A DNA stretch of 64,000 nucleotides from Marinibacterium sp. GTDB taxonomy: Bacteria > Pseudomonadota > Alphaproteobacteria > Rhodobacterales > Rhodobacteraceae. The stretch is taken from the NCBI GenBank assembly GCA_025800215.1, contig JAOXSC010000221.1:33399-97398 (forward strand), written 5' to 3'. Below, in pieces: positions 25,027 to 34,331 of the stretch (position 1 is its first letter; the number at the start of each line of letters is the position of its first letter). A program made the translations under genes and the position numbers. The notes under the pieces are model-generated. The model ran no database searches. It saw only the letters and a list, made by a program, of their open reading frames with translations, and was not told the DNA's origin.

Positions 25027-26952
25027 TTACCCGACCTCGGGCGCCGCGTGCGGCGTGACGATGTCGAACATATAGTCGAACTGATCCAGCATCCCGAACA
25101 GCGCAGAGATCGCCGCGCTGTCGCCGTCGATGACCATCGCGCCTTCGGCCAGAAGATCATCAAGCGACCGCGCCCCCAGCACCAGATTGGCCAGCACCGG
25201 CCGCGCCAGCGACACCACCGCGATGCCATCGTCCCCGTCGGTGTCGCGATAGGTCAGGGTCTGGTTGCGCAGGCTCAGCGCGATGCGTTGCCCGGTATCG
25301 GTGATCTGCCAGATCGTGCGGCTGGCCGCATCACCGGCCCGCTCGGGGTTCAGGCGCAGCGCCAGATAGTCGAACAGGGTGCGGGTGCCGATCGCCTCCA
25401 TCATGTCGGGGCCCAGACGCGGGCGAGGCCCGGCCTTGTTCACCCCGTGGCGCAGCTCTTGCGCGGCAAAAAGATAGGCATTGCGCCAGGTGGCCGATTC
25501 CGTCTGATAGCCCATCTGCTCCATCGCATCCGCCGCCAGCGCTCGTGCCGCCTGATTGTCGGGCTCGGCCAGCACCAGCTGGCCCGCGACCTGCGCCACC
25601 CAGCGAAAATCACCTGCGTCAAAATCGGCGCGCGCCTTGATCAGCAGCGCATCCGCCCCGCCCATGTAGCGCACGGCGCGCCGCGCCTCTTCGATGGGGG
25701 GATGCGGATCCAGGTTCACCGGATTGGCATCATACCAGCCCAGATAGCGCTGATAGACCGCCTTGGCGTTGTGCCGGATGGTGCCGTAATATTCCCGCAG
25801 CGCCCAATCCTGCGCCAGCCCCGGCGGATGGGTGATCTGTTCGGCGATCTCGGCTGGTTTGAACCCGTGGTTCATCAGCCGCAGGGTCTGATCATGGATG
25901 TGTTTGTAAAGATCGCGCTGGTTCTGCAGATAGACCACGATGTCATCCTGCCCCCAGATCGGCCAGTGATGCTGACCGATCAGAATGTCAGAGCGCCGCC
26001 CATACATCTCAAGCGCATCGTCGATATAGCCCGACCACAGCCGTGGATCGCGCACCACCGTTCCGCGCAGAGGCAGGAAGTTGTGCAGGTTGTGAACCGA
26101 ATTTTCCGCCAGATTGAGGATGCGGAACTGCGGCAGATACATGTGCATTTCGGCGGGAGCCTCGGACTCGGGCGCCATCTGGAACACCATCTCGACCCCG
26201 TCGATCACATGGGTTTCGGTGTCTTCCATGATCAGCTGCGTCGGCGCGATCAGGCTGAAGGTGCCGCGCGCCACGTTCTTGCCCAGCCCTGCATCCACCT
26301 GCCCGCGCGGGCCGCGCTGCAATGCGATGCCGAACTGGAACAGCGCCCGGCGCGATGACGCGTTGGACGAATGCACGCCTTCATCGCTCACCGCCTCCAT
26401 GAACCCGTCGGGGGCAATCACCGTGACCCGTCCCTGATCCACATCGTCCTGGCTGATGACACCCTTGACCCCGCCATAATGGTCGATATGAGAATGGCTG
26501 TAGATCATCGCCACCACCGGACGCTTCGGCCGGTGCCGGTAATACAGGTCCAGTGCTGCGGCAGCGGCTTCGCAGGCGGTCAGGGTGTCAAAGATGATCA
26601 GCCCGGTGTCGCCTTCGATGATCGTCATGTTGGCCAGATCCAGCCCGCGCACCTGATAGACCCGCTCCGCCACCTTATAAAGCCCGTGATGCATGTTCAG
26701 CCGCGCCTGCCGCCACAGGCTGGGGTTCACCGTGTCGGGTGCATCGTCATCGTCCAGAAACGCATAGGACGTCAGATCCCATGACGGCGCCCCGTCGGCC
26801 CCCATGATCACCCCGTCATCGAGCGTCCCGACAAAGCCACGCTGGGCGCGCTCGAAATCGCGCGTGTCGGTAAAATCAAGCCCGTCGGCAAAGGCCCTGT
26901 TGGCCTTGGCCGTCATCGGATGGGCGGGTTTGGGGGTGGTGGGATCTGACAT
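25027..26952 (-). CDS. Alkyl/aryl sulfatase, metallo-beta-lactamase type (SdsA1/BDS1-like)
   Basis: 641 residues from ATG 26952 (MSDPTTPKPAHPM); ATG 26982 is also possible. MIYSHSHIDHYGGVKGVI carries the HxHxDH zinc motif. IGQHHWPIWG and the YLGWYDANPVNLDPHPP segment are typical of this sulfatase class. The last 120 residues are an SCP2-like sterol-carrier domain (IALSLRNQTLTYR). The family hydrolyses primary or secondary alkyl sulfate esters such as SDS to alcohol and sulfate. No signal peptide is seen, unlike secreted relatives. It is the last gene of the seven-gene leftward operon, where the released alcohol could be oxidised by the GMC and aldehyde dehydrogenases. Confidence 0.9.
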   Translation of the reverse strand: MSDPTTPKPAHPMTAKANRAFADGLDFTDTRDFERAQRGFVGTLDDGVIMGADGAPSWDLTSYAFLDDDDAPDTVNPSLWRQARLNMHHGLYKVAERVYQVRGLDLANMTIIEGDTGLIIFDTLTACEAAAAALDLYYRHRPKRPVVAMIYSHSHIDHYGGVKGVISQDDVDQGRVTVIAPDGFMEAVSDEGVHSSNASSRRALFQFGIALQRGPRGQVDAGLGKNVARGTFSLIAPTQLIMEDTETHVIDGVEMVFQMAPESEAPAEMHMYLPQFRILNLAENSVHNLHNFLPLRGTVVRDPRLWSGYIDDALEMYGRRSDILIGQHHWPIWGQDDIVVYLQNQRDLYKHIHDQTLRLMNHGFKPAEIAEQITHPPGLAQDWALREYYGTIRHNAKAVYQRYLGWYDANPVNLDPHPPIEEARRAVRYMGGADALLIKARADFDAGDFRWVAQVAGQLVLAEPDNQAARALAADAMEQMGYQTESATWRNAYLFAAQELRHGVNKAGPRPRLGPDMMEAIGTRTLFDYLALRLNPERAGDAASRTIWQITDTGQRIALSLRNQTLTYRDTDGDDGIAVVSLARPVLANLVLGARSLDDLLAEGAMVIDGDSAAISALFGMLDQFDYMFDIVTPHAAPEVG

Positions 26953-27004
26953 CTGGGTCTCGCTCTGTCTGGGGGTCGTCATCAGGATGGGCGGTGGCGC
27001 GCGC

Positions 27005-28435
27005 CTACCAACCCGCGACGGCTTTGACTTCAAGGAAATCTTCGATCCCATAAGCGCCGCCTTCGCGGGCATTGCCCGACTGCTTCATGCCGCCAAAGGG
27101 CATTCCGGGCGCGCGATTGGCCCCGTTCATATCCACCATACCCGAACGCAACCGCCGCGCCACCCTGCGGCGTTTGTCCGTGTCTGATGTCTGGACATAG
27201 TTGGTCAGCCCGTAAACCGTGTCATTGGCCATGGCGATGGCGTCGGATTCGTCTTCGAAGCTGGAAATGGTCAGCACCGGGCCAAAGATCTCTTCGCGAT
27301 AGATCGCCATGTCGGGGGTGACATCGGCAAACACCGTGGGCCGCACATAGTACCCAGCGTTGAACCCATCGGCCCGCCCCGGCCCGCCGGCCACCAGCCG
27401 GGCACCATCGTCGATGCCACGCTGGATCATGGTCTGGATGGCGTTGAACTGGCGTTCGTTGACCACCGGTCCGATATGGCCGCCTTCGGCGCTGGCCGGG
27501 CCCACATCGACCGCCTGTGCCACCTTGGCCGCGATTTGCACCGCTTCGTCATAAAAGCCCTTTTCGACGATCATCCGCGACGGCGCGTTGCACATCTGAC
27601 CGGTCAGCAGCATCATCCGCTTGACCCCGCGCTCGACCGCTTCGGCATCGGCATCTGCAAAGACCAGGTTGGCGCCCTTGCCGCCCAGCTCAAGATGCAC
27701 GGTCTTGAGCGTGCCGGCCGCGTTCTGCATGATCTGCCGCCCCGCGCGGGTGGATCCGGTAAAGCTGATCACATCCACATCCGGATGCCCCGACAGGCAG
27801 TTGCCCACCACGGCCCCGGTGCCATTGATCAGGTTGAACACGCCGGGCGGGGCGCCCGCCTCGTCCATCATCTCGGCAAACAGAAGCGCCGAAAGCGGGC
27901 TTTCTTCGGACGGTTTGAGCACCATCGTGCAGCCTGCCGCAATCGCCGCCCCGACCTTGAGCGTGACCTGGTTCATCGGCAGGTTCCACGGCGTGATCAG
28001 CGCGGCCACGCCTGCGGCCTCCTTGATGATGTAATTGTCGGGGTGATCGGGGTGATGGACCTGCTCAAAGGCAAACGCGCGCGCCGCGTCGATGAAGCCT
28101 TCGATATGGCGGGTGCCAATGCCCACCTGCAACATGTTGGACATGGTGATGGGCGTGCCCATTTCGGCCGACATGGCCTGGCCCATTTCAGCGGCGCGGC
28201 GCTGATAGATCTCGAGCAGCCGTTCCAGAAACGCGACGCGCTCGGCCGGGTCGCAATACATCCAGCCGGGCAGGGCCGCGCGCGCGGCCTGCACGGCCTG
28301 ATCGGTTTCGGCCTCGTTGCTCAGGTGGATCCGGGCGATCACCTCTTCGGTGGATGGGTCGATCACCGGATGCAGGTTCGGCTCTTCGGGCGTCACCCAG
28401 GCTCCGTTTACATAGTAGCGGTTTTCCGTCTGCAT
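27005..28435 (-). CDS. Aldehyde dehydrogenase (NAD(P)+)
   Basis: 476 residues. Conserved stations: TPWNLPMNQVTLKVGAA, FTGSTRAGRQIMQ (nucleotide loop), LELGGKGANLVFADAD (general-base Glu) and TGQMCNAPSRM (catalytic Cys). It oxidises an aldehyde to the acid in the cytoplasm. It lies 24 bp after the GMC oxidoreductase gene, so alcohol to aldehyde to acid could proceed with adjacent gene products. The substrate is not predictable. Confidence 0.92.
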   Translation of the reverse strand: MQTENRYYVNGAWVTPEEPNLHPVIDPSTEEVIARIHLSNEAETDQAVQAARAALPGWMYCDPAERVAFLERLLEIYQRRAAEMGQAMSAEMGTPITMSNMLQVGIGTRHIEGFIDAARAFAFEQVHHPDHPDNYIIKEAAGVAALITPWNLPMNQVTLKVGAAIAAGCTMVLKPSEESPLSALLFAEMMDEAGAPPGVFNLINGTGAVVGNCLSGHPDVDVISFTGSTRAGRQIMQNAAGTLKTVHLELGGKGANLVFADADAEAVERGVKRMMLLTGQMCNAPSRMIVEKGFYDEAVQIAAKVAQAVDVGPASAEGGHIGPVVNERQFNAIQTMIQRGIDDGARLVAGGPGRADGFNAGYYVRPTVFADVTPDMAIYREEIFGPVLTISSFEDESDAIAMANDTVYGLTNYVQTSDTDKRRRVARRLRSGMVDMNGANRAPGMPFGGMKQSGNAREGGAYGIEDFLEVKAVAGW

Positions 28436-28459
28436 ATCTGGTCTCCGGCGTTTGAACTG

Positions 28460-30073
28460 TCAGGATCTGGCATCGGCCAGCATCATGCGGCTGGCTTTTT
28501 CGGCAATCATCATGGTGGGGCCATTGGTGTTGCCCGACACAAGTTCAGGCATGATCGAGCAATCGGCCACCCGCAGCCCGGCAATGCCGCGCAGCTTCAG
28601 CTCGGGCGTCACCACCGCATCAGGGCCCGGCCCCATGCGGCAGGTGCCCGACGGGTGATAGATCGACACCGCCGTGTCACGCGCCCAGCCCAGCAAATCC
28701 GCGGCGTCATCGCTGACACCGGGGCCGGGCCGCACTTCGCGCGCGATCCGCGCGCGCAGCGGCGCCATCGACGCGATGCGCCGGCCGATGCGGATCCCGT
28801 CCACGACCGTGGCGCAATCGGTGTCGGTGGCCAGGTAATTGGCCTCGATCACCGGGTGGGCGGATGGGTCGGCGCTGGCCAGACGGATCCGGCCCCGGCT
28901 TTCGGGGCGCAGCTGGCAGAAATTCATCGTGAAGGCCGGAATGGTCTCGGGCGCGCCGGCATCCACCGACAGCGGCTGGATCAGATACTGGATGTCGGGG
29001 GTTTCCAGCTCGGGGCGGGTGCGCAAGAACCCCACCGCCATGGCAGCAGGCATCGACATCGGGCCGCGACGGCCCAGGGCAAATTCCGCCGCGATCCCGG
29101 CCTTGCCGATGAGGGAATGCACCCGGTTGTTCACCGTGGGGCTGGTGCTTTCGAACACCAGCTTGTGCTGCAGATGATCCTGCAGCCCCTGCCCCACGCC
29201 CGGCAGATCGTGCTGCACCGCAATCCCGTGATCGGCCAGGTGATCGGCCGGGCCGATCCCCGACAGCATCAGCATCTGCGCCGACCCGATGGTGCCACCC
29301 GCCAGCACGGTTTCGCGCCGCGCCGTCACCGCGACCTGCCCCCCCGCCGCATCACGATAGATCAGCCCGGTGCAGCGCTGCCCGTCCAGCGTGACCCGTT
29401 CGACCAGCGCGCGGGTGATCACCCGCAGGTTCGGGCGCCGCCGCACCGGGTGCAGAAACGCCGAGGCCGCGCTTTCGCGCCAGCCGTTGCGCGTGGTGAT
29501 CCGGAAATAGGATGTGCCTTCCTGATCGGGGCCGTTGTAATCGGGGTTGCGGGCAAACCCGGCGGCTTCGGCCGCGCTCAGCCAGTCGTCACAGATCGGA
29601 TGGGTCATGCGCAGGTCCGAAATCCCCAGCTCGCCCTGTCGGCCAAGGCTGGGATCATCGGTGCTGCGCGCGTCCTCGAACGCTTCGAACAGGGGCCGCA
29701 CATCGTCCCAGCCCCAGCCCGGATTGCCAAGCTGCCGCCACCGGTCATAGTCGCGCGCCTGCCCGCGCACATACAACAACCCATTGAGCGATGACGACCC
29801 CCCCAGCATCTTGCCGCGCGGCCAGCCGATGGCGCGACCATTGAGGCCGGGATCCGGCGCGGTCTGATAGCCCCAGTTCACATCCGGGTTTCCGATCAGC
29901 CGGAAATACCCCACCGGGATGCGCACCCAGGGGTTGCTGTCGCGCCCGCCTGCCTCGATCAGAACAACCCGGTTGCGCGGATCCGCGCTCAGCCGGTTGG
30001 CCAGAACACAGCCCGCCGATCCCGCGCCCGCGATCACATAATCGGCGTCGATCTGTTGCATCCTAGCGCTCAT
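28460..30073 (-). CDS. GMC-family FAD oxidoreductase (choline/alcohol dehydrogenase-like)
   Basis: 537 residues. The N-terminus has VIAGAGSAGCVLANRLSADPRNRVVLIEAGG (dinucleotide fold, Glu for ribose) and GGSSSLNGLLYVRGQ (GMC signature 1). The C-terminal YHPSGTCRMGPGPDAVV and TNGPTMMIAEKA carry the catalytic His and Asn. It oxidises a primary or secondary alcohol and passes electrons to a quinone or other acceptor. The start overlaps the fumarylacetoacetase stop (ATGA), showing coupling in the operon. Confidence 0.92.
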   Translation of the reverse strand: MSARMQQIDADYVIAGAGSAGCVLANRLSADPRNRVVLIEAGGRDSNPWVRIPVGYFRLIGNPDVNWGYQTAPDPGLNGRAIGWPRGKMLGGSSSLNGLLYVRGQARDYDRWRQLGNPGWGWDDVRPLFEAFEDARSTDDPSLGRQGELGISDLRMTHPICDDWLSAAEAAGFARNPDYNGPDQEGTSYFRITTRNGWRESAASAFLHPVRRRPNLRVITRALVERVTLDGQRCTGLIYRDAAGGQVAVTARRETVLAGGTIGSAQMLMLSGIGPADHLADHGIAVQHDLPGVGQGLQDHLQHKLVFESTSPTVNNRVHSLIGKAGIAAEFALGRRGPMSMPAAMAVGFLRTRPELETPDIQYLIQPLSVDAGAPETIPAFTMNFCQLRPESRGRIRLASADPSAHPVIEANYLATDTDCATVVDGIRIGRRIASMAPLRARIAREVRPGPGVSDDAADLLGWARDTAVSIYHPSGTCRMGPGPDAVVTPELKLRGIAGLRVADCSIMPELVSGNTNGPTMMIAEKASRMMLADARS

Positions 30074-31332
30074 GTGGCGGGCCGGATCTGACCGGCGCAG
30101 GTGCCAAACCCCAGAGTGTAGTCGCCCGTGCAGCGCCCCTGAAACCCAAGCGTGTCGCCATCTTCGAGGAACTCGCGCAGCGCGCCATCCACCGCCAGCG
30201 GCGCGCGCCCGTCCTGCGTCAGTTCCAGCATGCAGCCCAGGCTGTCCGGCGTAAGGCCCGAAATCGTGCCCGAGCCCAGCAGGTCACCGCTGCGCATCGC
30301 GCAGCCGCAGGCCGTGTGATGGGCCATCTGCGCGGCTGCGGTGTAATAGAGATGCCGGCTGTTGGTGCGGCTGATCACCCGGCCCGCGCCGCCCTGCGTG
30401 GCCAGCCACACGTCGATCAGGATGTCATAGGCGTTGGGGCTGTCTTCGTGCAGATAGGGCAACAGCGGCGTCCGCCGCTCGGGAGGGTCCATGCGGAAGG
30501 GTTCAAGCGCTTCGGCCGTGACGATCCAGGGGCTGATCGTGGTGCCGAACGCCTTGGACTGAAACGGCCCCAGCGGCTGATATTCCCACAGCTGGATGTC
30601 ACGCGCCGACCAGTCATTGAGCAGCACAAAGCCAAAGATGGACGCCTGCGCCTGCGCCGTACTCAGCCGGGTGCCCATGGCAGATCCGGTACCGACAATG
30701 GCACCCAGTTCAACTTCGAAATCCAGCTTGGCCGATGGCGCAAACACCGGGGGCGCGTCCGGCGCAGGGCGGATCTGTCCGCAGGGCCGGGTGATCGGCG
30801 TGCCCGACACCACCACGGTTGATGCCCGCCCGTTATAGGCAATCGGCATGTGCAGCCAGTTGGGCACAAGCGCCGCCTTGTCGCCGCGGAAGATGCGCCC
30901 GACATTCATCGCGTGCTCATACGAGGCATAGAAATCGGTGAATTCGCTGACCCGAACCGGCAGGCGCATCTGCACCGCCCCCTGATCCATCAGCGGCGCG
31001 TCCGCGCGCAGGGTGTCATTGCCCGCAGCCAGCAGATCGCAAAGGGCACGCCGGGTGTCGGACCAGACCGGCTGGCCGAGGTCGAGAAACGGGTTCAGAA
31101 CGCCGCTGTCGAACACCGCCCTTTCGCCCCCCGGTCGCAGGGTGCCGCGCGCTTCAAGCACGGTCAGATCAAGGATCTGATCGCCAATCGCCACGCCGAT
31201 GTGATCGGCCCCGGACGGGTGCGCAAAGACCCCGTAGGGCAGGTTCTGGATCGGAAAATCGCTGCCTGCCACATTGGCGCTGTCGACCCAGCTGCGCAGG
31301 CCGGGGTCGTGTGTGGTGTTGAGATTGGTCAT
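30070..31332 (-). CDS. Fumarylacetoacetase-family hydrolase
   Basis: 420 residues with both the N-terminal beta-barrel (DFPIQNLPYGVFAHPS) and the C-terminal hydrolase fold, the full fumarylacetoacetase architecture. FTDFYASYEHAMNVGRIFR and LDFEVELGAIVG supply the metal-binding acids; LNDWSARDIQLWEYQPLGPFQSKAFGTTISPW is the catalytic core. The family cleaves the C-C bond of 4-fumarylacetoacetate in tyrosine and homogentisate breakdown. No homogentisate dioxygenase or maleylacetoacetate isomerase is beside it, so here it may cleave another beta-diketone. It sits between a crotonase and the GMC oxidoreductase gene in one operon. Confidence 0.88.
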   Translation of the reverse strand: MTNLNTTHDPGLRSWVDSANVAGSDFPIQNLPYGVFAHPSGADHIGVAIGDQILDLTVLEARGTLRPGGERAVFDSGVLNPFLDLGQPVWSDTRRALCDLLAAGNDTLRADAPLMDQGAVQMRLPVRVSEFTDFYASYEHAMNVGRIFRGDKAALVPNWLHMPIAYNGRASTVVVSGTPITRPCGQIRPAPDAPPVFAPSAKLDFEVELGAIVGTGSAMGTRLSTAQAQASIFGFVLLNDWSARDIQLWEYQPLGPFQSKAFGTTISPWIVTAEALEPFRMDPPERRTPLLPYLHEDSPNAYDILIDVWLATQGGAGRVISRTNSRHLYYTAAAQMAHHTACGCAMRSGDLLGSGTISGLTPDSLGCMLELTQDGRAPLAVDGALREFLEDGDTLGFQGRCTGDYTLGFGTCAGQIRPAT

Positions 31333-31385
31333 GAAGCGCCCTCCCCTGCGCGTCAGCCAGCCGATCTGGTTGGGATGCCCCCCGG

Positions 31386-32183
31386 TCAGGTGCCCTTGAA
31401 CTCATAAACCGGACGGTCGAGCCCCTTGTTGAACGCCTCGGTCGCCTTTTCGACGGCCATGGTCACGTCATCGGTCACCAGGATGTTGGGGATGTGCTCG
31501 AACATCTGCACATCCGCCGCAGGCACGCCACCGGCGGACCAGGCGTTCAGCATCATCTTGGTCGCCGCATGCGCCCGTGTGGCGCCGTTCGACAGGCTTT
31601 CGGCCACCGCATCCACCCGCGCGCGCAGCGCGTCATCGGCCACCACTTCGGCGATGATATTGAGCCTCAGCGCCTCGGGCGCGGGCAGGACTTCGGTCAG
31701 CATCACCAGCCGCGCCGCCACCGCACGCCCCGCCCGTTCGGCGATGCGCTGCGCGCCACCGGCCAGCGGAAAGACGGCAATCGTCGCTTCGGGGAACCGG
31801 AACCGCGCGCTTTCGGCGGCGATCACCAGATCCACATGCAGCGCCAGTTCGAACCCGAACCCCATCGCATCGCCATGGACCTCGGCGATGGTGGGCACGG
31901 GCAGGTTTTCCAGCGCGATCAACGCGCCATTGGACAGCTGCCAGCGTTCGCGGCGCTTCATATAGGTGTCGAATTCAGGCCATTCGCGGAAATCGCCCCC
32001 ACAGCAGAAATGATCCCCGGCCGAGCGGATCACCACCGCCCGCGCGGTCGATGCCGCCGCGGCCTTGACCGCTTCGCCCAGTTCAAAGGCAAACTGTCGG
32101 TTGCAGCGGTTCTGCGGCGGACGATTCAGGGTGATGATGCCGACATTGGCGTCTTGATGAAAGGTGATGAATTCGGGTGTCAT
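31386..32183 (-). CDS. Enoyl-CoA hydratase/isomerase (crotonase family)
   Basis: 265 residues. IITLNRPPQNRCNRQFAFELGEAV, then SAGDHFCCGGDFREWPEFD for the first oxyanion strand, EVHGDAMGFGFELALHVDLVIA for the second, and FPEATIAVFPLAGGAQRIAERAG with the Glu. Crotonases near fumarylacetoacetase-type hydrolases may act as C-C hydrolases or hydratases on ring-derived thioesters. It lies 53 bp upstream of the fumarylacetoacetase gene and 33 bp after the NTF2-like gene. Confidence 0.88.
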   Translation of the reverse strand: MTPEFITFHQDANVGIITLNRPPQNRCNRQFAFELGEAVKAAAASTARAVVIRSAGDHFCCGGDFREWPEFDTYMKRRERWQLSNGALIALENLPVPTIAEVHGDAMGFGFELALHVDLVIAAESARFRFPEATIAVFPLAGGAQRIAERAGRAVAARLVMLTEVLPAPEALRLNIIAEVVADDALRARVDAVAESLSNGATRAHAATKMMLNAWSAGGVPAADVQMFEHIPNILVTDDVTMAVEKATEAFNKGLDRPVYEFKGT

Positions 32184-32216
32184 GATGTGTCCTTTCGGGT
32201 CAATGCTGCGGCGCGA

Positions 32217-32675
32217 TCAGCGTGGCATGCGGCGGCGATGCCAGAGCGCGTCCAGCGTTTCGGCCTCGGTGCGGTCATTGCTCAGCCCGACAATGCGCCA
32301 GCCCTGTTCGAGCTTGCGCACGTCGAAATGGGTGGCGATGCGATGGATTTCGGTTTCGTCGGCGGCGCGGCGCGACCAGATCGCATCCAGACAACCCGAC
32401 ACTTCGTTATAAAGGGTCAGTTGCCAGTCCAGCGTCTTGGTGTGGCTGTACCCCCCCGCCTTGAGCGGCGCGTGCGTGGTGTTCAGCAGACCGGTCACCG
32501 CCTCCATATCCGTCAGCATGCCCTGCCCGAAGACCGACGCGGCAAACATCGGGACATTCCAATAGTCCAGAATGTCTTCGGCAGGCCGCTCGGACCGGCC
32601 GATGGCCACCCAGGTCTTGAAATAGCCGTCAAAGAACCAGCGCTCGAGCTCATCGGCGATCGCATCATAGCTCAT
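32217..32675 (-). CDS. NTF2-like/SnoaL-type protein
   Basis: 152 residues, a compact alpha+beta protein starting MSYDAIADELERWFFDGYFKTWVAIG, with KTLDWQLTLYNEV and IHRIATHFDVRKLEQGWRIVGLS strands. That pattern (three N-terminal helices, then curved sheet) fits the NTF2-like fold used by SnoaL cyclases, scytalone dehydratase, ketosteroid isomerase and ring-hydroxylase beta subunits. No catalytic motif is certain. It overlaps the hydrolase gene by 4 bp. Confidence 0.65.
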   Translation of the reverse strand: MSYDAIADELERWFFDGYFKTWVAIGRSERPAEDILDYWNVPMFAASVFGQGMLTDMEAVTGLLNTTHAPLKAGGYSHTKTLDWQLTLYNEVSGCLDAIWSRRAADETEIHRIATHFDVRKLEQGWRIVGLSNDRTEAETLDALWHRRRMPR

Positions 32676-33532
32676 GCCCGGTCCCCCAACACGCTCAGAA
32701 ACCCGGCCACGTGCTGTGCGGCCTCCTGCGGTTTTTCGGTATGCGGCCAGTGCCCCGCGCCTTGGATGTGGGCCATGCGCAGATCACCAAACCGCGTCCC
32801 GATCTCGTCGCGCAGATAGGTCTGGGTAAAGAACGTGTCATCCGATGACACCAGCAGCACCGGGGCGGTCACATCGGACGGGCCGGCGCCTGCGGGATGG
32901 CCCGTGGTCCAGGCCACGACCTGTTGCAGCGCCACATCCACCGGCGTGCGCAGACAGGTGGCCACCAGAACCGCCATGGCATCTTCGCTCGCCTCGGGGG
33001 CGAGGCGACGGCGGCCCTGATAGACCGATGCAGGATCCCGGTCGCGCGCACGCTTGTCAAAGATCGCGGCCATCTCGTCGCTGAGCGGATAGCCCGCCAG
33101 AGGTGCCGGGCAGAACAGGATCAGGCCCGCGCAGTCGGCCCCGAGGCCGCGCGCCACCAGTTCTGCGATCTGGCCGCCCATGCTCTGTCCCACGATCACC
33201 AGCTGCCCAACCGCGCGCAGATCAAGTTCTTCGACCAGATCCAGGATCGCGGCCGCGACCTGTTCGACAATCGGCGTGTCGCTTGCCTCATCGGCGCGCA
33301 GGGTGGTCTGATCGGCGGCCAACAGGCCCCACCCGTCCGCGCCGAGCGCATCGGCCAATGGCACCCAGCTGCCCGGACCGTCCATAAAACCATGGGCAAA
33401 GATCAGCACGCCTTTCGGGTCGGACGACGTCGGCTGGTACGCATAGCCCAGACCGGTTCTGGCCGTCTGCAGTGGCGCGAACGCCTCGGCCTGAGCGGGG
33501 GCCGCCGATGCGGCCCTGTCATTGCTGGTCAC
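32672..33532 (-). CDS. Alpha/beta hydrolase, first gene of the seven-gene operon
   Basis: 286 residues from GTG 33532, chosen because a GGGGGGAT ribosome-binding site lies just upstream; the longer frame to 33625 has only a TTG start inside the promoter region. ILIFAHGFMDGPGSW (oxyanion loop), VIVGQSMGGQIAEL (nucleophile elbow GQSMG), SSDDTFFTQTYL (acid) and GAGHWPHTEKP (His) give the full triad. It may cleave an ester or C-C bond. Transcription starts about 33640 (see promoter) and runs through to the sulfatase gene. Confidence 0.87.
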   Translation of the reverse strand: MTSNDRAASAAPAQAEAFAPLQTARTGLGYAYQPTSSDPKGVLIFAHGFMDGPGSWVPLADALGADGWGLLAADQTTLRADEASDTPIVEQVAAAILDLVEELDLRAVGQLVIVGQSMGGQIAELVARGLGADCAGLILFCPAPLAGYPLSDEMAAIFDKRARDRDPASVYQGRRRLAPEASEDAMAVLVATCLRTPVDVALQQVVAWTTGHPAGAGPSDVTAPVLLVSSDDTFFTQTYLRDEIGTRFGDLRMAHIQGAGHWPHTEKPQEAAQHVAGFLSVLGDRA

Positions 33533-33631
33533 GATGGATCCCCCCAAGTTGTCCCCCCCCAACGTTCCGCGCACGCCGGACCTGGGTCCGGCAGTGGCTC
33601 TGGGGTTCGCGGCCAGAGCGGTCAAAACCCC

Positions 33632-33669
33632 TTGAACTGGTTACGAGCCTATGAACCGGTTGAACTGGT
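33632..33669. repeat. Direct repeat TTGAACTGGT, candidate operator
   Basis: Exact 10-bp copies at 33632-33641 and 33660-33669 (28-bp period), with AACCGGTT between them (33654-33661). They bracket the -10 of the leftward operon and lie upstream of the CGNR regulator gene, suggesting that protein or another regulator controls both promoters. Confidence 0.5.
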
Positions 33670-33674
33670 GTCAA
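33646..33674 (-). promoter_or_regulatory. Promoter of the hydrolase-to-sulfatase operon
   Basis: Minus strand TTGACA (33669-33674), exactly 17 bp, then TAGGCT (33646-33651). It overlaps the direct repeats at 33632 and 33660. Confidence 0.6.
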
Positions 33675-33724
33675 CATCCTCTATGATGGGTCGGGTCATT
33701 TTTTGCACACGAACGGATCGCAGG

Positions 33725-34318
33725 ATGCGGATTACAGAAGATTATCAGGCGCTTGGCGGCCCGCCCTGCCTGGATTTCATCGCCACGCTCCGGTCGCGCA
33801 CGGGGGCGGCAACCGAATTGCTGGACTGTCCTGACGCGCTGGCAGTGTGGATCAGCCTGTCGCCCTATGGGGCACATGTGGCCGGGCTCGGGATTTCAGA
33901 GGATGATCTGGCGCGGGCCATCACCCTGCGCGAAGCGGCCTATCGCGTCATTCAGGCCGCGCGCCAGCAGACCGCCCCCGATGCGGGCGATCTTGAGGTG
34001 CTGAACCGCGCCGCGCGCCTGCCCGACCTGACCCCGCAGGCGCGCATCCCCGACAGCGGGGCCGCGCTGTCGCTCAGCTGGCGCGACGATGCCGGGGTGT
34101 CGGCGGTGCTGTCGTCCATCGCGCGCGACACGATTGCGCTGGTGACGGGGTCGGATGTGGGCCGGGTCAAACCCTGCGCCAATCACAAATGCGAAAGGCT
34201 GTTCTTTGACGGCTCGCAGGCCAAGCGCCGCCGCTGGTGCTCGATGGAGCGCTGTGGCAATCAGGCAAAGCTGTCGCAATACCGCAGCCGCCACAGGTCC
34301 AAGACCACAGGCGACTGA
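33725..34318 (+). CDS. CGNR zinc-finger protein, putative transcriptional regulator
   Basis: 197 residues from ATG 33725; upstream ATGs at 33683/33686 fall in the likely promoter. The N-terminal LGGPPCLDFIATLRSRTG begins the ABATE domain usual in this family. The C-terminal VKPCANHKCERLFFDGSQAKRRRWCSMERCGN has the four Cys of the CGNR zinc finger, thought to bind DNA. It is divergent from the seven-gene operon starting at 33532, a regulator-target arrangement, and upstream of the SDR gene at 34430. Function in regulation is inferred. Confidence 0.82.
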   Translation: MRITEDYQALGGPPCLDFIATLRSRTGAATELLDCPDALAVWISLSPYGAHVAGLGISEDDLARAITLREAAYRVIQAARQQTAPDAGDLEVLNRAARLPDLTPQARIPDSGAALSLSWRDDAGVSAVLSSIARDTIALVTGSDVGRVKPCANHKCERLFFDGSQAKRRRWCSMERCGNQAKLSQYRSRHRSKTTGD

Positions 34319-34331
34319 CCCCCACAGCCTG

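Noticed and set aside
30070..31332. Homogentisate pathway assignment for the fumarylacetoacetase
   Set aside because: Neither homogentisate dioxygenase nor maleylacetoacetate isomerase is present in the operon or the window, so the tyrosine route is not supported.
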